Assembly (NCBI GenBank): GCA_902801175.1
Contig: CADCHF010000005.1
Coordinates: 1-64,000, forward strand
Origin: an uncultured Coriobacteriaceae bacterium
Lineage (GTDB): Bacteria > Actinomycetota > Coriobacteriia > Coriobacteriales > Atopobiaceae
DNA length: 64,000 bases
Reading direction: 5' to 3'
Shown here: piece by piece, positions 23,401 to 34,589 of the stretch
How the letters are laid out: the number at the start of each line of letters is the position of its first letter
Numbering within the stretch: position 1 is the first letter of the stretch
The notes under the pieces: generated by a model
Told to the model about the DNA's origin: nothing
The model's database searches: none
The model's input: only the letters and a program-made list of their open reading frames with translations
Translations under genes and position numbers: made by a program

Positions 23401-24728
23401 GCCTTCTCGTCCTTTCTGCGGAACTTGAGGCGAATGGGGGTACCCTCGAGCTCAAAGGCCTCGCGGAGACGGTTCTCGAGATAACGCTCGTAGTTGTCGT
23501 CAACAAGGTCAGGCGCGTTGCACCAGAACGTGAACGCGGGAGGCTTGCTGCCAGTCTGGGTTGCGTACTGCAGACGCAGACGGCGCTTGCCCGAGCTCAC
23601 GGTGTGGCCGCTCTCGCGAAGGCCCGCGAGGAAATCGTTGAGCTGCGATGTCTTGATCTGGCGCTCGTGCGCCTCGGCGGCGCTGATGGTTGTGGCCAGA
23701 ACTCGGTCGATGGCTCGGCCGGTAAGAGCTGAGGTCGTGATGGCGGGAGCCCACGTGGCAAAGGTCATGCGCTTGTCGAGCGACTGCTGAATCTCGGTGC
23801 GCTGCTGCTCGTCGGTCACGAGGTCCCACTTGTTGAGCACGATGACCAGCGCGCAACCGCGGTCAATGGCCATGCCGGCGAGCTTCTGGTCCTGCTCCGT
23901 GAGGCCCACCGAGCAGTCCACGACGAGCAGTGCCACCTCGGCGCGGTCCATTGCCTCGAGGACACGCACGAGGCTGTAGTACTCGACGTCCTCGTGCACC
24001 TGGGTCTTCTTGCGCATTCCAGCGGTGTCAACAAGGCGAATCTTGTGCTCCTTCCACTGCACGAGCGTGTCGACCGCGTCGCGCGTGGTGCCGGCAACGT
24101 CGCTCACGATGGAGCGGTTCTTGCCAGAGAGCCTGTTGACCAGCGAGGACTTACCAACGTTGGGTCGGCCGATGATGGCAACCGGCAGTGCGTCGTCATC
24201 GGGGTCTGCGTCATCGTCATCTGTGGGCTCTGGGAGCGCGGCCACGATGGCGTCGAGCAGGTCGCCCGTTCCATGGCCGTGACCAGCGGAGATTCCCCTG
24301 GGCTCGCCAACGCCCAGCGAGTAGTAGCCCCAGGTCTCGAGGTCGGCCTCGGGGTTGTCGAGCTTGTTCACGCAGAGAAAGACCGGCTTGTCGGTCTTTC
24401 GCACGACGCGGGCGACCTCCTCGTCCTCGTCGGTCACGCCGACGGTGCCGTCAACGACAAACACGATGACGTCCGCCTCGTCGCATGCGGCCAGAGCCTG
24501 CTCGCGGATGCGCGGGGCAAAGGTGTCCTTGCTCTTGAGCGACTCGATTCCGCCCGTGTCGATAAGGACAAACTCCCGACCGTTCCAGTCGGTGGTGTGA
24601 TAAGAGCGGTCGCGAGTGACGCCGCGAGACTCGTGCACAATGGCGTCACGCTTCTCTGCCAGGCGATTTACCAGCGTGGACTTTCCAACGTTAGGGCGTC
24701 CAACGACCGCAACAATAGGCTTAGACAT
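23397..24728 (-). CDS. der: Ribosome-associated GTPase Der (EngA)
   Basis: The 443-residue protein has two tandem G domains followed by the KH-like C-terminal domain. The first opens GRPNVGKSTLVNRLAEKRDA with G4 NKLD; the second opens GRPNVGKSSLVNRLSGKNRS with NKWD. An acidic linker (TDDDDADPDDD) joins the two domains. Der is required for 50S subunit maturation. Confidence 0.95.
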   Translation of the reverse strand: MSKPIVAVVGRPNVGKSTLVNRLAEKRDAIVHESRGVTRDRSYHTTDWNGREFVLIDTGGIESLKSKDTFAPRIREQALAACDEADVIVFVVDGTVGVTDEDEEVARVVRKTDKPVFLCVNKLDNPEADLETWGYYSLGVGEPRGISAGHGHGTGDLLDAIVAALPEPTDDDDADPDDDALPVAIIGRPNVGKSSLVNRLSGKNRSIVSDVAGTTRDAVDTLVQWKEHKIRLVDTAGMRKKTQVHEDVEYYSLVRVLEAMDRAEVALLVVDCSVGLTEQDQKLAGMAIDRGCALVIVLNKWDLVTDEQQRTEIQQSLDKRMTFATWAPAITTSALTGRAIDRVLATTISAAEAHERQIKTSQLNDFLAGLRESGHTVSSGKRRLRLQYATQTGSKPPAFTFWCNAPDLVDDNYERYLENRLREAFELEGTPIRLKFRRKDEKA

Positions 24729-24908
24729 AGTGCTTCCTTCCAGCGAATACAGCTGAATAGCATACCATGCGCAGGGCCATGAGCGCCCGCGGGTGGCACT
24801 CTGGTCACGGGTACCACATGAAGGAAGAAGCTGCGCGAGGGGCCAGTGGTCCTTTGCTCGGCGGGACTCGGTTTCTGGGTCGTGGCCTATGTTTTGAGTG
24901 AGGCCCTA

Positions 24909-26321
24909 TTACTCGAACAGCGCTTCCATTAGCGCCCCAACAAGCGCCTCTGGGGTCGTCTGCGCCACCAGAACGGCGGCTCCCCGCCGCTCAAGCACCG
25001 AGATGATGTGCTCTTGGGTGTCGCCGTCAAGCGTGACGTGATCAAAGTTGAACATGACCTCTGGGAGCACGACCACGGCGCGGTCAAGCTGCTCAGGCAT
25101 CTGCGCCAACAGGTCGCACGATACGATGAGGCCTGTTACATTGACGTCCCCGCCGTAATAGTAGTTGTGTATGGCAACTGGACGTGCCGGCGGAGTTGCC
25201 AGGTCGCAAGAGGCGGTCCAACCGTCGCAAAACTCCTGGATAACGCCCTGGGCAGCCTCACCGCACACAAAGAGCACCTCGCGCTCCTGCGTGGCAAGAA
25301 TGTCCGCAAGGAGCCTTAGGTCAGCGGTTCTGGCGCCACATACCTCGTTGCCCTCGTCGAGAAAGCTCCTGAGCATACCAATACCGTCGTAGAACTGCGG
25401 GTATCCGTCATAGTTCTCGGCGGGAGGTACAGGGAGGTCGGCATCGAGGTAGAACTCGTCAGACAGCTGGAAGCGCGTGATGCCCAGCGTCTTTCGAGCC
25501 CGGCTCTGGTAGGGCTCGATGAGTTTCACGACGGCCCTCGAGGCCTCCTGGTCCTCAGAGAACGACGAGGAAAACCTCCTCGAGTACTTGGTATATCCCA
25601 TGGGGACAAGGGCGAGCGAGGTAAACGAGTCGTGTGCCTCGACCCAATCGAGCGTGTGCCTCAGCTCGTCGCAATCATTGATGCCAGCGCAGAGCACGAT
25701 CTGCCCGTGGACCTCAATGCCCGCATCGAGCAGCTTCTCGAGGACGTCTATTCCTCGCTGGGCGTTCCGGCCAATGAGCGGGCGACGCACCTCGGGCGAT
25801 ATCGCGTGAAGAGACACGTTCATGGGCTCGAGCCTGCAGCGAATGATGCGCTCGATCTCCTCGTCGCTCACGTTGGTAAGCGTGACAAAGTTTCCTTGCA
25901 AGAACGAGAGGCGATAGTCGTCGTCGCGCAGCATCAGCGAGGCGCGAGCGTCGTCCGGCAGCATTGCCATGAAGCAGAACTGGCAAGCGTTGACGCAGGT
26001 CCTGATGCCATCAAAGAGCACGTCGGTAAACTCCACGCCCCAGTCCTGGCCGGGCTCGCGATAGAGGGTCGCAGCATAGACCTCGTCATCCTCGGGCACG
26101 TACACCTCGAGCTCGGCCTCGTCGCCATCGGCCTCCCAACGCCAGTCAATGATGTCGCGCAGCTCCTGACCGCCAACGGCGCAGATGCGCATGCCAGGCT
26201 CAAGCCCGGCATCGTCTGCCGGGCTTCCGGGATCAACCGATGCTATCCACGCACCATCTGCCTGCGGTCTCGTGGAAGCGTAGTCTGCGCGCTTCGATCC
26301 CTTTTTGCCGGTCGTGGGCAT
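24909..26321 (-). CDS. DUF512 radical-SAM-like protein with PDZ-like N-terminus
   Basis: The ATG at 26321 is preferred because GGAG of the ispH end lies 7 nt before it; this gives 470 residues. A PDZ-like segment (GSPADDAGLEPGMRICAVGG) comes first. A cysteine cluster CVNACQFCFM follows, in CX3CX2C spacing typical of radical SAM enzymes. The C-terminal DUF512 region contains RARKTLGITRFQLSDEFYLD. Members are widespread in Firmicutes and Actinobacteria next to der, as here, but the reaction is unknown. A 180-nt gap separates it from der. Confidence 0.88.
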   Translation of the reverse strand: MPTTGKKGSKRADYASTRPQADGAWIASVDPGSPADDAGLEPGMRICAVGGQELRDIIDWRWEADGDEAELEVYVPEDDEVYAATLYREPGQDWGVEFTDVLFDGIRTCVNACQFCFMAMLPDDARASLMLRDDDYRLSFLQGNFVTLTNVSDEEIERIIRCRLEPMNVSLHAISPEVRRPLIGRNAQRGIDVLEKLLDAGIEVHGQIVLCAGINDCDELRHTLDWVEAHDSFTSLALVPMGYTKYSRRFSSSFSEDQEASRAVVKLIEPYQSRARKTLGITRFQLSDEFYLDADLPVPPAENYDGYPQFYDGIGMLRSFLDEGNEVCGARTADLRLLADILATQEREVLFVCGEAAQGVIQEFCDGWTASCDLATPPARPVAIHNYYYGGDVNVTGLIVSCDLLAQMPEQLDRAVVVLPEVMFNFDHVTLDGDTQEHIISVLERRGAAVLVAQTTPEALVGALMEALFE

Positions 26322-26325
26322 GGGG

Positions 26326-27171
26326 CTACTCCGCCAGCTCGCCAAGGCGATCGCAGACAGCCTCGATATGCGATGCGGGGGTCGAGGCACCCGCGGTAAC
26401 GCCTATGAGCTGCGCGCCATCTAGCCATGACGCCATGATCTCTGAGGCTTGTTCGATATGATAGGTGCGCGAACAGCAGCTCCGTGCTATGTCGGCAAGG
26501 TTTGTCGTGTTGGCAGAGTTGCGACCACCAACAACTATCATCACGTCGGCCTCCTCGGCCAGCTCGCGGCAGGCCGCCTGGTGGCCAGAGGTGGCCTCGC
26601 AGATGGTGTCAATCACCCTGAGCTCGGCCACGCGACCAACAAGCGCGGCTACGATCTGCCTTAGGTTCTCGCGCTTTTGGGTGGTCTGCACCACGATGCC
26701 CACCTTGCGAGCCAGATCCATACCATCAAGCTCGCCGGCATTGGCCACGACAGTTCCAGAGGGAGCATGTCCGAGTGTCCCCTCGACCTCGGCATGTCCG
26801 GCCTCGCCCACCACGAGCACCTGATATCCATCGCGTTCCAGTCGCTCGGCTGCCCTGTGTGCCTTGAGGACGAACGGGCACGTGGCGTCTATGACCTTTG
26901 CGCCAGCCTCGCGTGCGGCACGCTCGACCTCTGGAGTAACCCCATGCGTGCGCAGCACGAGCGTGCTGCCTGGTGCGACCTTGGGCGTGTCGCTCATGCC
27001 CACGCCAAGCTCCTCGAGCTCGGCCACGACAATGGGATTGTGGATGAGCGGACCAAGCGTATGAATCTCTTCGGTGTGGCTTTCCGCATACTCACGAACC
27101 ATCTTGAGTGCGCGCTCCACGCCAAAGCAGGCACCCGCCTCACGGGCAACTACGATCTTGGCCATTCTCAT
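26326..27171 (-). CDS. ispH: 4-hydroxy-3-methylbut-2-enyl diphosphate reductase
   Basis: A 281-residue [4Fe-4S] enzyme of the MEP pathway that makes IPP and DMAPP. The three cluster cysteines are in GACFGVERA, DATCPFV and RSCCSRTYHI. TLGPLIHNP, TTQKRENL and GGRNSANTTNL are further family motifs. The start may be the first ATG at 27171 or the second at 27165 (MAKIVV). It sits in the conserved cmk-plsC-ispH order. Confidence 0.94.
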   Translation of the reverse strand: MRMAKIVVAREAGACFGVERALKMVREYAESHTEEIHTLGPLIHNPIVVAELEELGVGMSDTPKVAPGSTLVLRTHGVTPEVERAAREAGAKVIDATCPFVLKAHRAAERLERDGYQVLVVGEAGHAEVEGTLGHAPSGTVVANAGELDGMDLARKVGIVVQTTQKRENLRQIVAALVGRVAELRVIDTICEATSGHQAACRELAEEADVMIVVGGRNSANTTNLADIARSCCSRTYHIEQASEIMASWLDGAQLIGVTAGASTPASHIEAVCDRLGELAE

Positions 27172-27186
27172 CCCTCCCCTTTTGTA

Positions 27187-27912
27187 CTAGTGCTTGCCAG
27201 GATGCTCCTGCTGCAGCTCGCTGCGCAGGGCGTAGACGCGTTCCATGCCCACGCGCTCCATCTCTTCGGTGCGCTCGCGTCTGCCGGTGGAGGTCATCTG
27301 GTCAAAGGTGATCAGGTCGCCAACCTTGAGGAAGACGCGCCAGAAGATGCGCGGGATCTTGCGACCCTTGGGCTTGATGTCTCTTGGGCCAACGATTGCC
27401 ATCGGCAGCACCGGAGCCTTGGCCATACGAGCCATCAGGGCAAAGCCACCATGGATCTCTACGGGCTGGTCGTCGCTCTTGATGCGGGTTCCCTCGGGAA
27501 AGACCAGCACCGACTCGCCGCGCTTGAGGCAGTTGACGGCGCGCTTCACGGCCTTGATGTCTGCCGTGCCGCGCTCCACGGGAATGCCGCCCACCCTGGG
27601 AAGCAGCCAGTTGAGGAACTTGTTGCCGTCAAATTCGCTCTTGTAGATGGGCCTCACGTGATGGCCGCGGAACCACATCGTGCACGATGGAAGCACCGTC
27701 TCAAGAAACGAGACGTGGTTCATGATGATGACCCTGCCGGAGTGATCGTTCCAGAGCTTTTCGCCGTCTTCGATCTTCCAGGGGTAGATGATCTTTGAGA
27801 GCGCCGACACGACCAAGATGACTACGCCAAGCAGGACCTTTGCCGAGAAGGGATAGTCCTCCATCGCGTTGTCGAAGTAGTCGTCGCGCGTGAACTTCTT
27901 ACGCTCTGCCAT
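27187..27912 (-). CDS. plsC: 1-acyl-sn-glycerol-3-phosphate acyltransferase (PlsC family)
   Basis: A 241-residue acyltransferase with an N-terminal membrane helix (residues ~22-45). FPEGTR (motif III) and GGIPVERG are typical of LPA acyltransferases. The catalytic motif reads NHVSFLE, that is HX4E instead of the usual HX4D, which is an uncommon substitution. It probably acylates lysophosphatidate to phosphatidate, the step after PlsY. It lies 2 nt after cmk. Confidence 0.87.
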   Translation of the reverse strand: MAERKKFTRDDYFDNAMEDYPFSAKVLLGVVILVVSALSKIIYPWKIEDGEKLWNDHSGRVIIMNHVSFLETVLPSCTMWFRGHHVRPIYKSEFDGNKFLNWLLPRVGGIPVERGTADIKAVKRAVNCLKRGESVLVFPEGTRIKSDDQPVEIHGGFALMARMAKAPVLPMAIVGPRDIKPKGRKIPRIFWRVFLKVGDLITFDQMTSTGRRERTEEMERVGMERVYALRSELQQEHPGKH

Positions 27913-27914
27913 GT

Positions 27915-28601
27915 CTAGCGAGCCTCCTCCATCAAGCGAATGACCTCGTTGATCACGTCATCGACACCCATAGAGGAGGAGTCGATGTGGTGGGCGTCCT
28001 CGGCGGGCTTGAGGGGAGCGGCGCTGCGCGATGAGTCAAGCTCGTCGCGGCGACGAATGTCCTCAAGAATCTGCTGTTCCTTTGCGGAGTCGGCCGTCGC
28101 GGAGGAGTCCGTTGCGGCATCCTTTCCCTCGCGCTGCACGGCCCTTCGGTGCGCACGGGCCTCGGCGTTTGCGGTGAGGAAGACCTTGACCTCGGCATTG
28201 GGGTAGACGACGGTGCCAATGTCGCGACCCTCGGCCACCACGCTCCCCTGCTCGCCCACGGCGCGCTGCAGCACGACCATGGCCTCGCGGACCTCGGGCA
28301 CTGCGGACACGACGGAGACGGTGCGGTCAATCTGGGGCGTCCTGATGTCTGCAGTCACGTCTTTTCCGTTCAGAATCACCGTCTGCCCATGCTCAGAGGT
28401 GCCAAACTCGATTCGCACCTCGCGGGCTATCTGGGCCATTGCCTCTGTGTCCTCAAGGCTGATGCCCTTCTCAAGACAGGCCAGGGTCACGCAGCGATAC
28501 ATTGCACCCGTGTCGAGATAGGTGAGACCGCAGCGCTCTGCGATGGCGTGAGCGACCGTTGACTTACCAGACCCTGCGGGGCCGTCGATGGCTACGATCA
28601 T
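27915..28601 (-). CDS. cmk: Cytidylate kinase
   Basis: A 228-residue P-loop kinase with IDGPAGSGKSTVAHAIAERC at the N-terminus, YLDTGAMYRC, VVAEGRDIGTVVYPNAEVK and RRDELDSSRSAAPL (the catalytic Arg-Asp-rich region). It phosphorylates CMP and dCMP. The start overlaps rluB's stop by 4 nt. Confidence 0.94.
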   Translation of the reverse strand: MIVAIDGPAGSGKSTVAHAIAERCGLTYLDTGAMYRCVTLACLEKGISLEDTEAMAQIAREVRIEFGTSEHGQTVILNGKDVTADIRTPQIDRTVSVVSAVPEVREAMVVLQRAVGEQGSVVAEGRDIGTVVYPNAEVKVFLTANAEARAHRRAVQREGKDAATDSSATADSAKEQQILEDIRRRDELDSSRSAAPLKPAEDAHHIDSSSMGVDDVINEVIRLMEEAR

Positions 28602-29404
28602 GAATCCTCCGTTCTTGTGGGCCTGTTGCCCACCAAGTCCTCTATTGCCTTGCGCTCATCGGCGGTGACCTCGCGCCAGCATCCCAGCGCAACATCTCCG
28701 AGCTCAATGGGCCCAAATGTGTCTCTGTGCAGACGAACCACCTCGTGGCCGATGGCCTTTAGCATACGCTTAACCTGATGCTTCTTGCCCTCGTGAATGC
28801 GAAGGCTCACCACGCTGTGGGCATGCGGAATGCCCTCGGGGGCCACGGGGAGCGCCCTGGGGTCACCTGCCTTGAGCACCTCGGCCTCGGCAGGCTGAGC
28901 CCGCCCGTCGTCAAGTCGCACGCCCGTGCGCAGCCGCTCGATCTGTGCGGCGGTGGGCACGCCTCTCACGAGTGCCGCATAGCGCTTCCATACGTGCATC
29001 GAGGGGTGCAGCATGCGCTGTGCGGCATCGCCATTGGTGGTAAAGAGCAAGAGGCCCGTCGTGTCGATGTCGAGTCGGCCTACCGGAAAGAGCCCCGGAT
29101 AGCGCGTGGTTGGCACGAGCTTCTTTACGCACGGACGGCCGTGCGGGTCGCTCATGGTGGAGACGTAGCCCCTGGGCTTGTTGAGCACGAGGTAGATGTG
29201 CCCGTCAGCCAGGCTCACCTGCCTGCCGTCCACGGTGACCACATCGACCAGTGGATCTACCTTGCTACCAAGCTCGCTCACAACGACGCCGTTCACGCAC
29301 ACGCGGCCGGCCGTCATGAGGTTCTCGGAGCCACGTCTGCTGGCCACGCCAGCCCGCGCGAGAAAGCGTTGCAGGCGCATGGGATAGATGCGCTCGTCAG
29401 TCAT
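28598..29404 (-). CDS. rluB: 23S rRNA pseudouridine synthase (RsuA/RluB family)
   Basis: The ATG at 29404, inside the scpB end, gives 268 residues starting MTDERIYPMRLQRFLARAGV. A longer frame to 29731 is only scpB read in another frame. An S4-like domain (SRRGSENLMTAGRVCVNG) comes first. The catalytic aspartate is in VGRLDIDTTGLLLFTTNGD, and KHQVKRMLKAIGHEVVRLHR closes the active site. The overlap with scpB is 8 nt, which suggests translational coupling. Confidence 0.9.
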   Translation of the reverse strand: MTDERIYPMRLQRFLARAGVASRRGSENLMTAGRVCVNGVVVSELGSKVDPLVDVVTVDGRQVSLADGHIYLVLNKPRGYVSTMSDPHGRPCVKKLVPTTRYPGLFPVGRLDIDTTGLLLFTTNGDAAQRMLHPSMHVWKRYAALVRGVPTAAQIERLRTGVRLDDGRAQPAEAEVLKAGDPRALPVAPEGIPHAHSVVSLRIHEGKKHQVKRMLKAIGHEVVRLHRDTFGPIELGDVALGCWREVTADERKAIEDLVGNRPTRTEDS

Positions 29405-30167
29405 CGACGCCATCCTCCCAGTCATCTTCCCAGGCTGGGGCCACGCTCTCCTCAGGCTCGACGTCGGCATCGATGCTGGCTTCGACATCTTCCATCTCGT
29501 CCACTCCATCTTGCGCGGTGTCTCCGTAGGACTCAAGAAGCTCGCGCTCGTCCTCGATGTCTGCCGCCGCCTCCTCGAGCGTCGAGGATACCGCACGGCC
29601 CGAGAGCCTCTCGCGGATGAACTGCCTCGACTCCTCGTCGGGGGCAAAGTCCTCCAGCGGCGGAAGGTCGCGCAGGGAACGCAGGCCAAAGCGCTCGAGG
29701 AAGGCCCTGGTGGTTCCATAGAGGATGCCACCGGTCTTGCTACGACCCACCTCGCGTACCAAGCCCTTCTCGCGAAGTGACGAGATCACGCCGTCGGAGT
29801 TGACGCCGCGCACGGCCTTGACGCCGTCGCGCGTGCAGGGCTGATGGTAGGCAATGACCGAGAGGGTCTCGAGCGCCGCCTGCGAGAGGCGGTGAGACTC
29901 CCACGACAGCACATAGCGCTCTACTTGCTCGTGGTAGGCGGGATGGGTGAAGAGCCTCCAGCCACCGGCCACCTCGCGCAGCTGAAAGCCGCGGTTGGCG
30001 TCGGCGTATTCGGCTGAAAGGTCTGCCAGCGCATTAGAGACCTCGACCGCAGAGACCTCAAGCGCCTTGCCAAGGTCAACGGCCGAAACGGGATCGGTCG
30101 AAACCAGCAGAAGCGCCTCGATGGCGCCCTTGAGCTCGCTCGTTCCAAGTCTGTCCAGTTCGATCAT
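29397..30167 (-). CDS. scpB: Segregation and condensation protein B
   Basis: A 256-residue protein with two winged-helix domains typical of ScpB: ELKGAIEALLLVSTDPVSAV at the N-terminus and ALETLSVIAYHQPCTRDGVK in the middle, with GRSKTGGILYGTT closing the second wing. The C-terminal ~75 residues are an unusually long acidic tail. ScpB forms the condensin complex with ScpA and SMC. It overlaps scpA by 4 nt. Confidence 0.93.
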   Translation of the reverse strand: MIELDRLGTSELKGAIEALLLVSTDPVSAVDLGKALEVSAVEVSNALADLSAEYADANRGFQLREVAGGWRLFTHPAYHEQVERYVLSWESHRLSQAALETLSVIAYHQPCTRDGVKAVRGVNSDGVISSLREKGLVREVGRSKTGGILYGTTRAFLERFGLRSLRDLPPLEDFAPDEESRQFIRERLSGRAVSSTLEEAAADIEDERELLESYGDTAQDGVDEMEDVEASIDADVEPEESVAPAWEDDWEDGVDD

Positions 30168-30976
30168 CCCAGGTTCTCCTCAATGCTCGTGAGTTCGGAT
30201 TCGTTGAGCTCGAAGGCGGGTGCCCCGTCAACGCGCGAGATGTCGATCTCGCCAAACACCTCTGACTGCGAAACGACCACAGACCCGCGCTTGAAGAGCT
30301 CCAGTATGGCCAAGAAGGTCGCGACTACGTTCTCGGCTGTCTCTTGGCCATCGAGCAGCTCGCTGAAGGTGAGGTGCCCCTTAGCGCGCGTGAGACGGTC
30401 GACCGTTGCCACCGTGAGCGCAATGGGAAGCCTTCGTGGCGCCACGTGCTCGGCCTCGAGCAAGAAGCCGTCGCGTCGGCTATCGAGGTCGGCGCAGATG
30501 ACGGCAAGCGACCTTAGGCTTATGCCCTCAAGATAGTCGGGCATGAGGTTGAGGAACTCCGGGTCGGGGCCTGCCGTGCGGGGCTCCATGAGTGACTCGC
30601 GCTCCATGCGACCTGCCAGGGCCGAGGCGGCGTTGCGGAACTGCTTGTATGCAATGAGTCGCTCGATGAGCACCTCACGGGCCTCGTCGGGAGACAGGTC
30701 CGCATACTCGTCATCTTCATCGGGCTCGACGCGCCGCGAGGTGTAGTCGCTTGGAACCAGCGACGAGGCCTTCATGTCGAGCAGGGTCGATGCCACAAGG
30801 AGAAAGTCGCTTGCCACGTCGAGGTCAAGCTCGCCCATGCGGTCGACCTCAGCGAGGTACTGGTCGGCGACCTCGGATATGGATATGGAGCCAATGGCTA
30901 CCCTTTGGCGGCTCACGAGCTGGAGCAGCAGGTCAAAGGGGCCGCTATAGCCCTGTGTGCGTACTGAGAACGACAT
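30164..30976 (-). CDS. scpA: Segregation and condensation protein A
   Basis: The ATG at 30976 gives 270 residues. GYSGPFDLLLQLVSRQRVAI is the kleisin N-terminal SMC-neck-binding helix region, and LDVASDFLLVASTLLDMKAS follows as usual. The C-terminal winged helix (FSELLDGQETAENVVATFLA, ILELFKRGSVVVSQSE) is present. The frame upstream of 30976 lies in the protease gene and is rejected. With ScpB and SMC it compacts and segregates the chromosome. Confidence 0.93.
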   Translation of the reverse strand: MSFSVRTQGYSGPFDLLLQLVSRQRVAIGSISISEVADQYLAEVDRMGELDLDVASDFLLVASTLLDMKASSLVPSDYTSRRVEPDEDDEYADLSPDEAREVLIERLIAYKQFRNAASALAGRMERESLMEPRTAGPDPEFLNLMPDYLEGISLRSLAVICADLDSRRDGFLLEAEHVAPRRLPIALTVATVDRLTRAKGHLTFSELLDGQETAENVVATFLAILELFKRGSVVVSQSEVFGEIDISRVDGAPAFELNESELTSIEENLG

Positions 30977-30980
30977 CTTG

Positions 30981-31664
30981 CTACCACCCAAGAAGCAACT
31001 GTGCGAGATTGCCGGCCGTAAGGTCAAGATAGATGCCCACCGGGTCGATGCGCAGCATGCTCGGGAGGATGTAGAGCGCAATCATGAGGATGGGCATGGA
31101 GTAGTGCTGAATCTTGTAGTATGTGCGCCTTGCCTCTCCCTTGAGCAGCGGAGATATGATTGACGAGCCGTCGAGCGGCGGCAGTGGAATCAGGTTGAAG
31201 AAGGCTAGCGAGCAGTTGACGTAGACGTATGTGGTGGCAATCGTATACAGCCAATAGCCCACGACGTTGCCCACGATGAAGCTGAGGGCCGCACGCCAGA
31301 GCAGACGGCACACAATGGCCCCAAGCACGGCCTGGATGATGTTGGTGAGCGGGCCGGCAAAGGCCACGATCACCTCGTCGCGCCTGGGGTTGCGAAGACG
31401 GTTGGGGTTATAGGGCACGGGCTTTGCAAAGGCAAATATGGGGCCACCCGCGAGGCCCATGATGAGCGGCAGTATGAGCGAGCCAAAGCGATCGATGTGC
31501 GCCAAGGGGTTGAGCGTGAGCCTGCCCGCCCTCTTTGCGGTGTCGTCGCCCAGCTTGTAGGCGGCAAAGGCATGGCCAAACTCATGGATGCTGGCCGAGA
31601 CCATCACAAGCACGACCGATGCGGCCATGACGATGACTCTTTCCAAGGAGAGGTGTGACAGCAT
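30981..31664 (-). CDS. Site-2 protease family (M50B) membrane metallopeptidase
   Basis: Starting at the ATG at 31664, just after the previous stop codon, gives 227 residues. SIHEFGHAFAAYKLGD carries the HEXXH zinc motif in the first helix, and NLIPLPPLDGSS carries the third ligand aspartate. Five to six membrane helices are predicted and no PDZ domain is present. It is the short type often found next to scpA in Firmicutes and Actinobacteria. The substrate is unknown. Confidence 0.88.
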   Translation of the reverse strand: MLSHLSLERVIVMAASVVLVMVSASIHEFGHAFAAYKLGDDTAKRAGRLTLNPLAHIDRFGSLILPLIMGLAGGPIFAFAKPVPYNPNRLRNPRRDEVIVAFAGPLTNIIQAVLGAIVCRLLWRAALSFIVGNVVGYWLYTIATTYVYVNCSLAFFNLIPLPPLDGSSIISPLLKGEARRTYYKIQHYSMPILMIALYILPSMLRIDPVGIYLDLTAGNLAQLLLGW

Positions 31665-31665
31665 G

Positions 31666-32453
31666 TCATGCTCCCATCTCGCGGCTGGCAACCATGTTGT
31701 TGGCATGGCGCACGCAAAGCCAGTCGACGACAAACAGGAGAACGGACACGATGGCGAGGTCTCCCCTGAAGGCACCGCCAAAGGGCGTCTCAAAGACAAA
31801 CTGCCCAAAGAGCGCTGGCGGCACAAAGCGGTTGATGACAAGCGAGATGCGTACGAGCGTTGCGCGATGCGCGTCGGTGAGGACCGCCGACGCAATCACG
31901 TACAGAGAGAGTGCGATTGCCGCAAGGCGCAGCATAAGGGCTATCAGGCGCAGTGCCAGCGACCCGAGGGTGTTTAGGAACCCGGGAGCCTTCTTTGGCG
32001 CGAAGGAGCCCTGGTTGCTCGCCACGTAGGGGTCACGTTGCGGGGAGGGCACGGGCCTTTGCAGGCTACGAGCCGGTCTGGCAGCGGGTGCGGGTGCGGC
32101 TGCGACCTGCCTGGGGTCACGACGGATCGTCCTTGGAACGGACTGCGCAGATGAGACTTGTGTCTCGCCAGCATAGGCGGAAGTGACATCTCCGCGCGAA
32201 CCCGCTACGGTGCCCTGTGGGACACCGGCAACGGTGGACCCGGAGCCAGAGCGTTGGAGATAGGTCGTCTTGGCCTCGGCCTGCGGCGTCTGGGAGCCCG
32301 TGTTGTCCCCAAAGAGGTCGTCCACAAAGGTGTCCTCGTCCTCAAATGGATCGACCTCGTCCTCAAAGAGGTCATCCTCAAAAGGATCAAACTGGTCGTC
32401 GAGAGTGTCATTCATCCCCAGGTAGGGATTCGCTCCCCTGCTTGGGTCGTATG

Positions 32454-32457
<4 letters not shown>
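31666..32457 (-). CDS. Acidic-repeat membrane protein of unknown function
   Basis: The ATG at 32457 overlaps the ABC-F stop (ATGA) and follows AGGCAGG; it gives 263 residues. The N-terminal ~50 residues contain reiterated acidic/aromatic units ([29 protein letters not shown]). A Pro/Ala/Arg/Ser-rich linker follows (about 55-155). The C-terminal third has about three hydrophobic segments and ends [16 protein letters not shown]. It has no catalytic motif. The layout, a cytoplasmic low-complexity tail tethered to the membrane, suggests a scaffold. It is coupled to the site-2 protease gene (2-nt spacing), whose substrate or partner it could be. Confidence 0.7.
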
Positions 32458-34454
<1,997 letters not shown>

Positions 34455-34589
34455 AGGCGCTCCCTATCTGAGTATCTGCTGGATAGCAGTATAAGTCATA
34501 TGGGCTAAGGGGCCATAAGCCCCACGTAAACACCCATAACGGCAGCAACGTCAAGACGCGGGCGACAACGCATGCACCTTCTGGTGACC

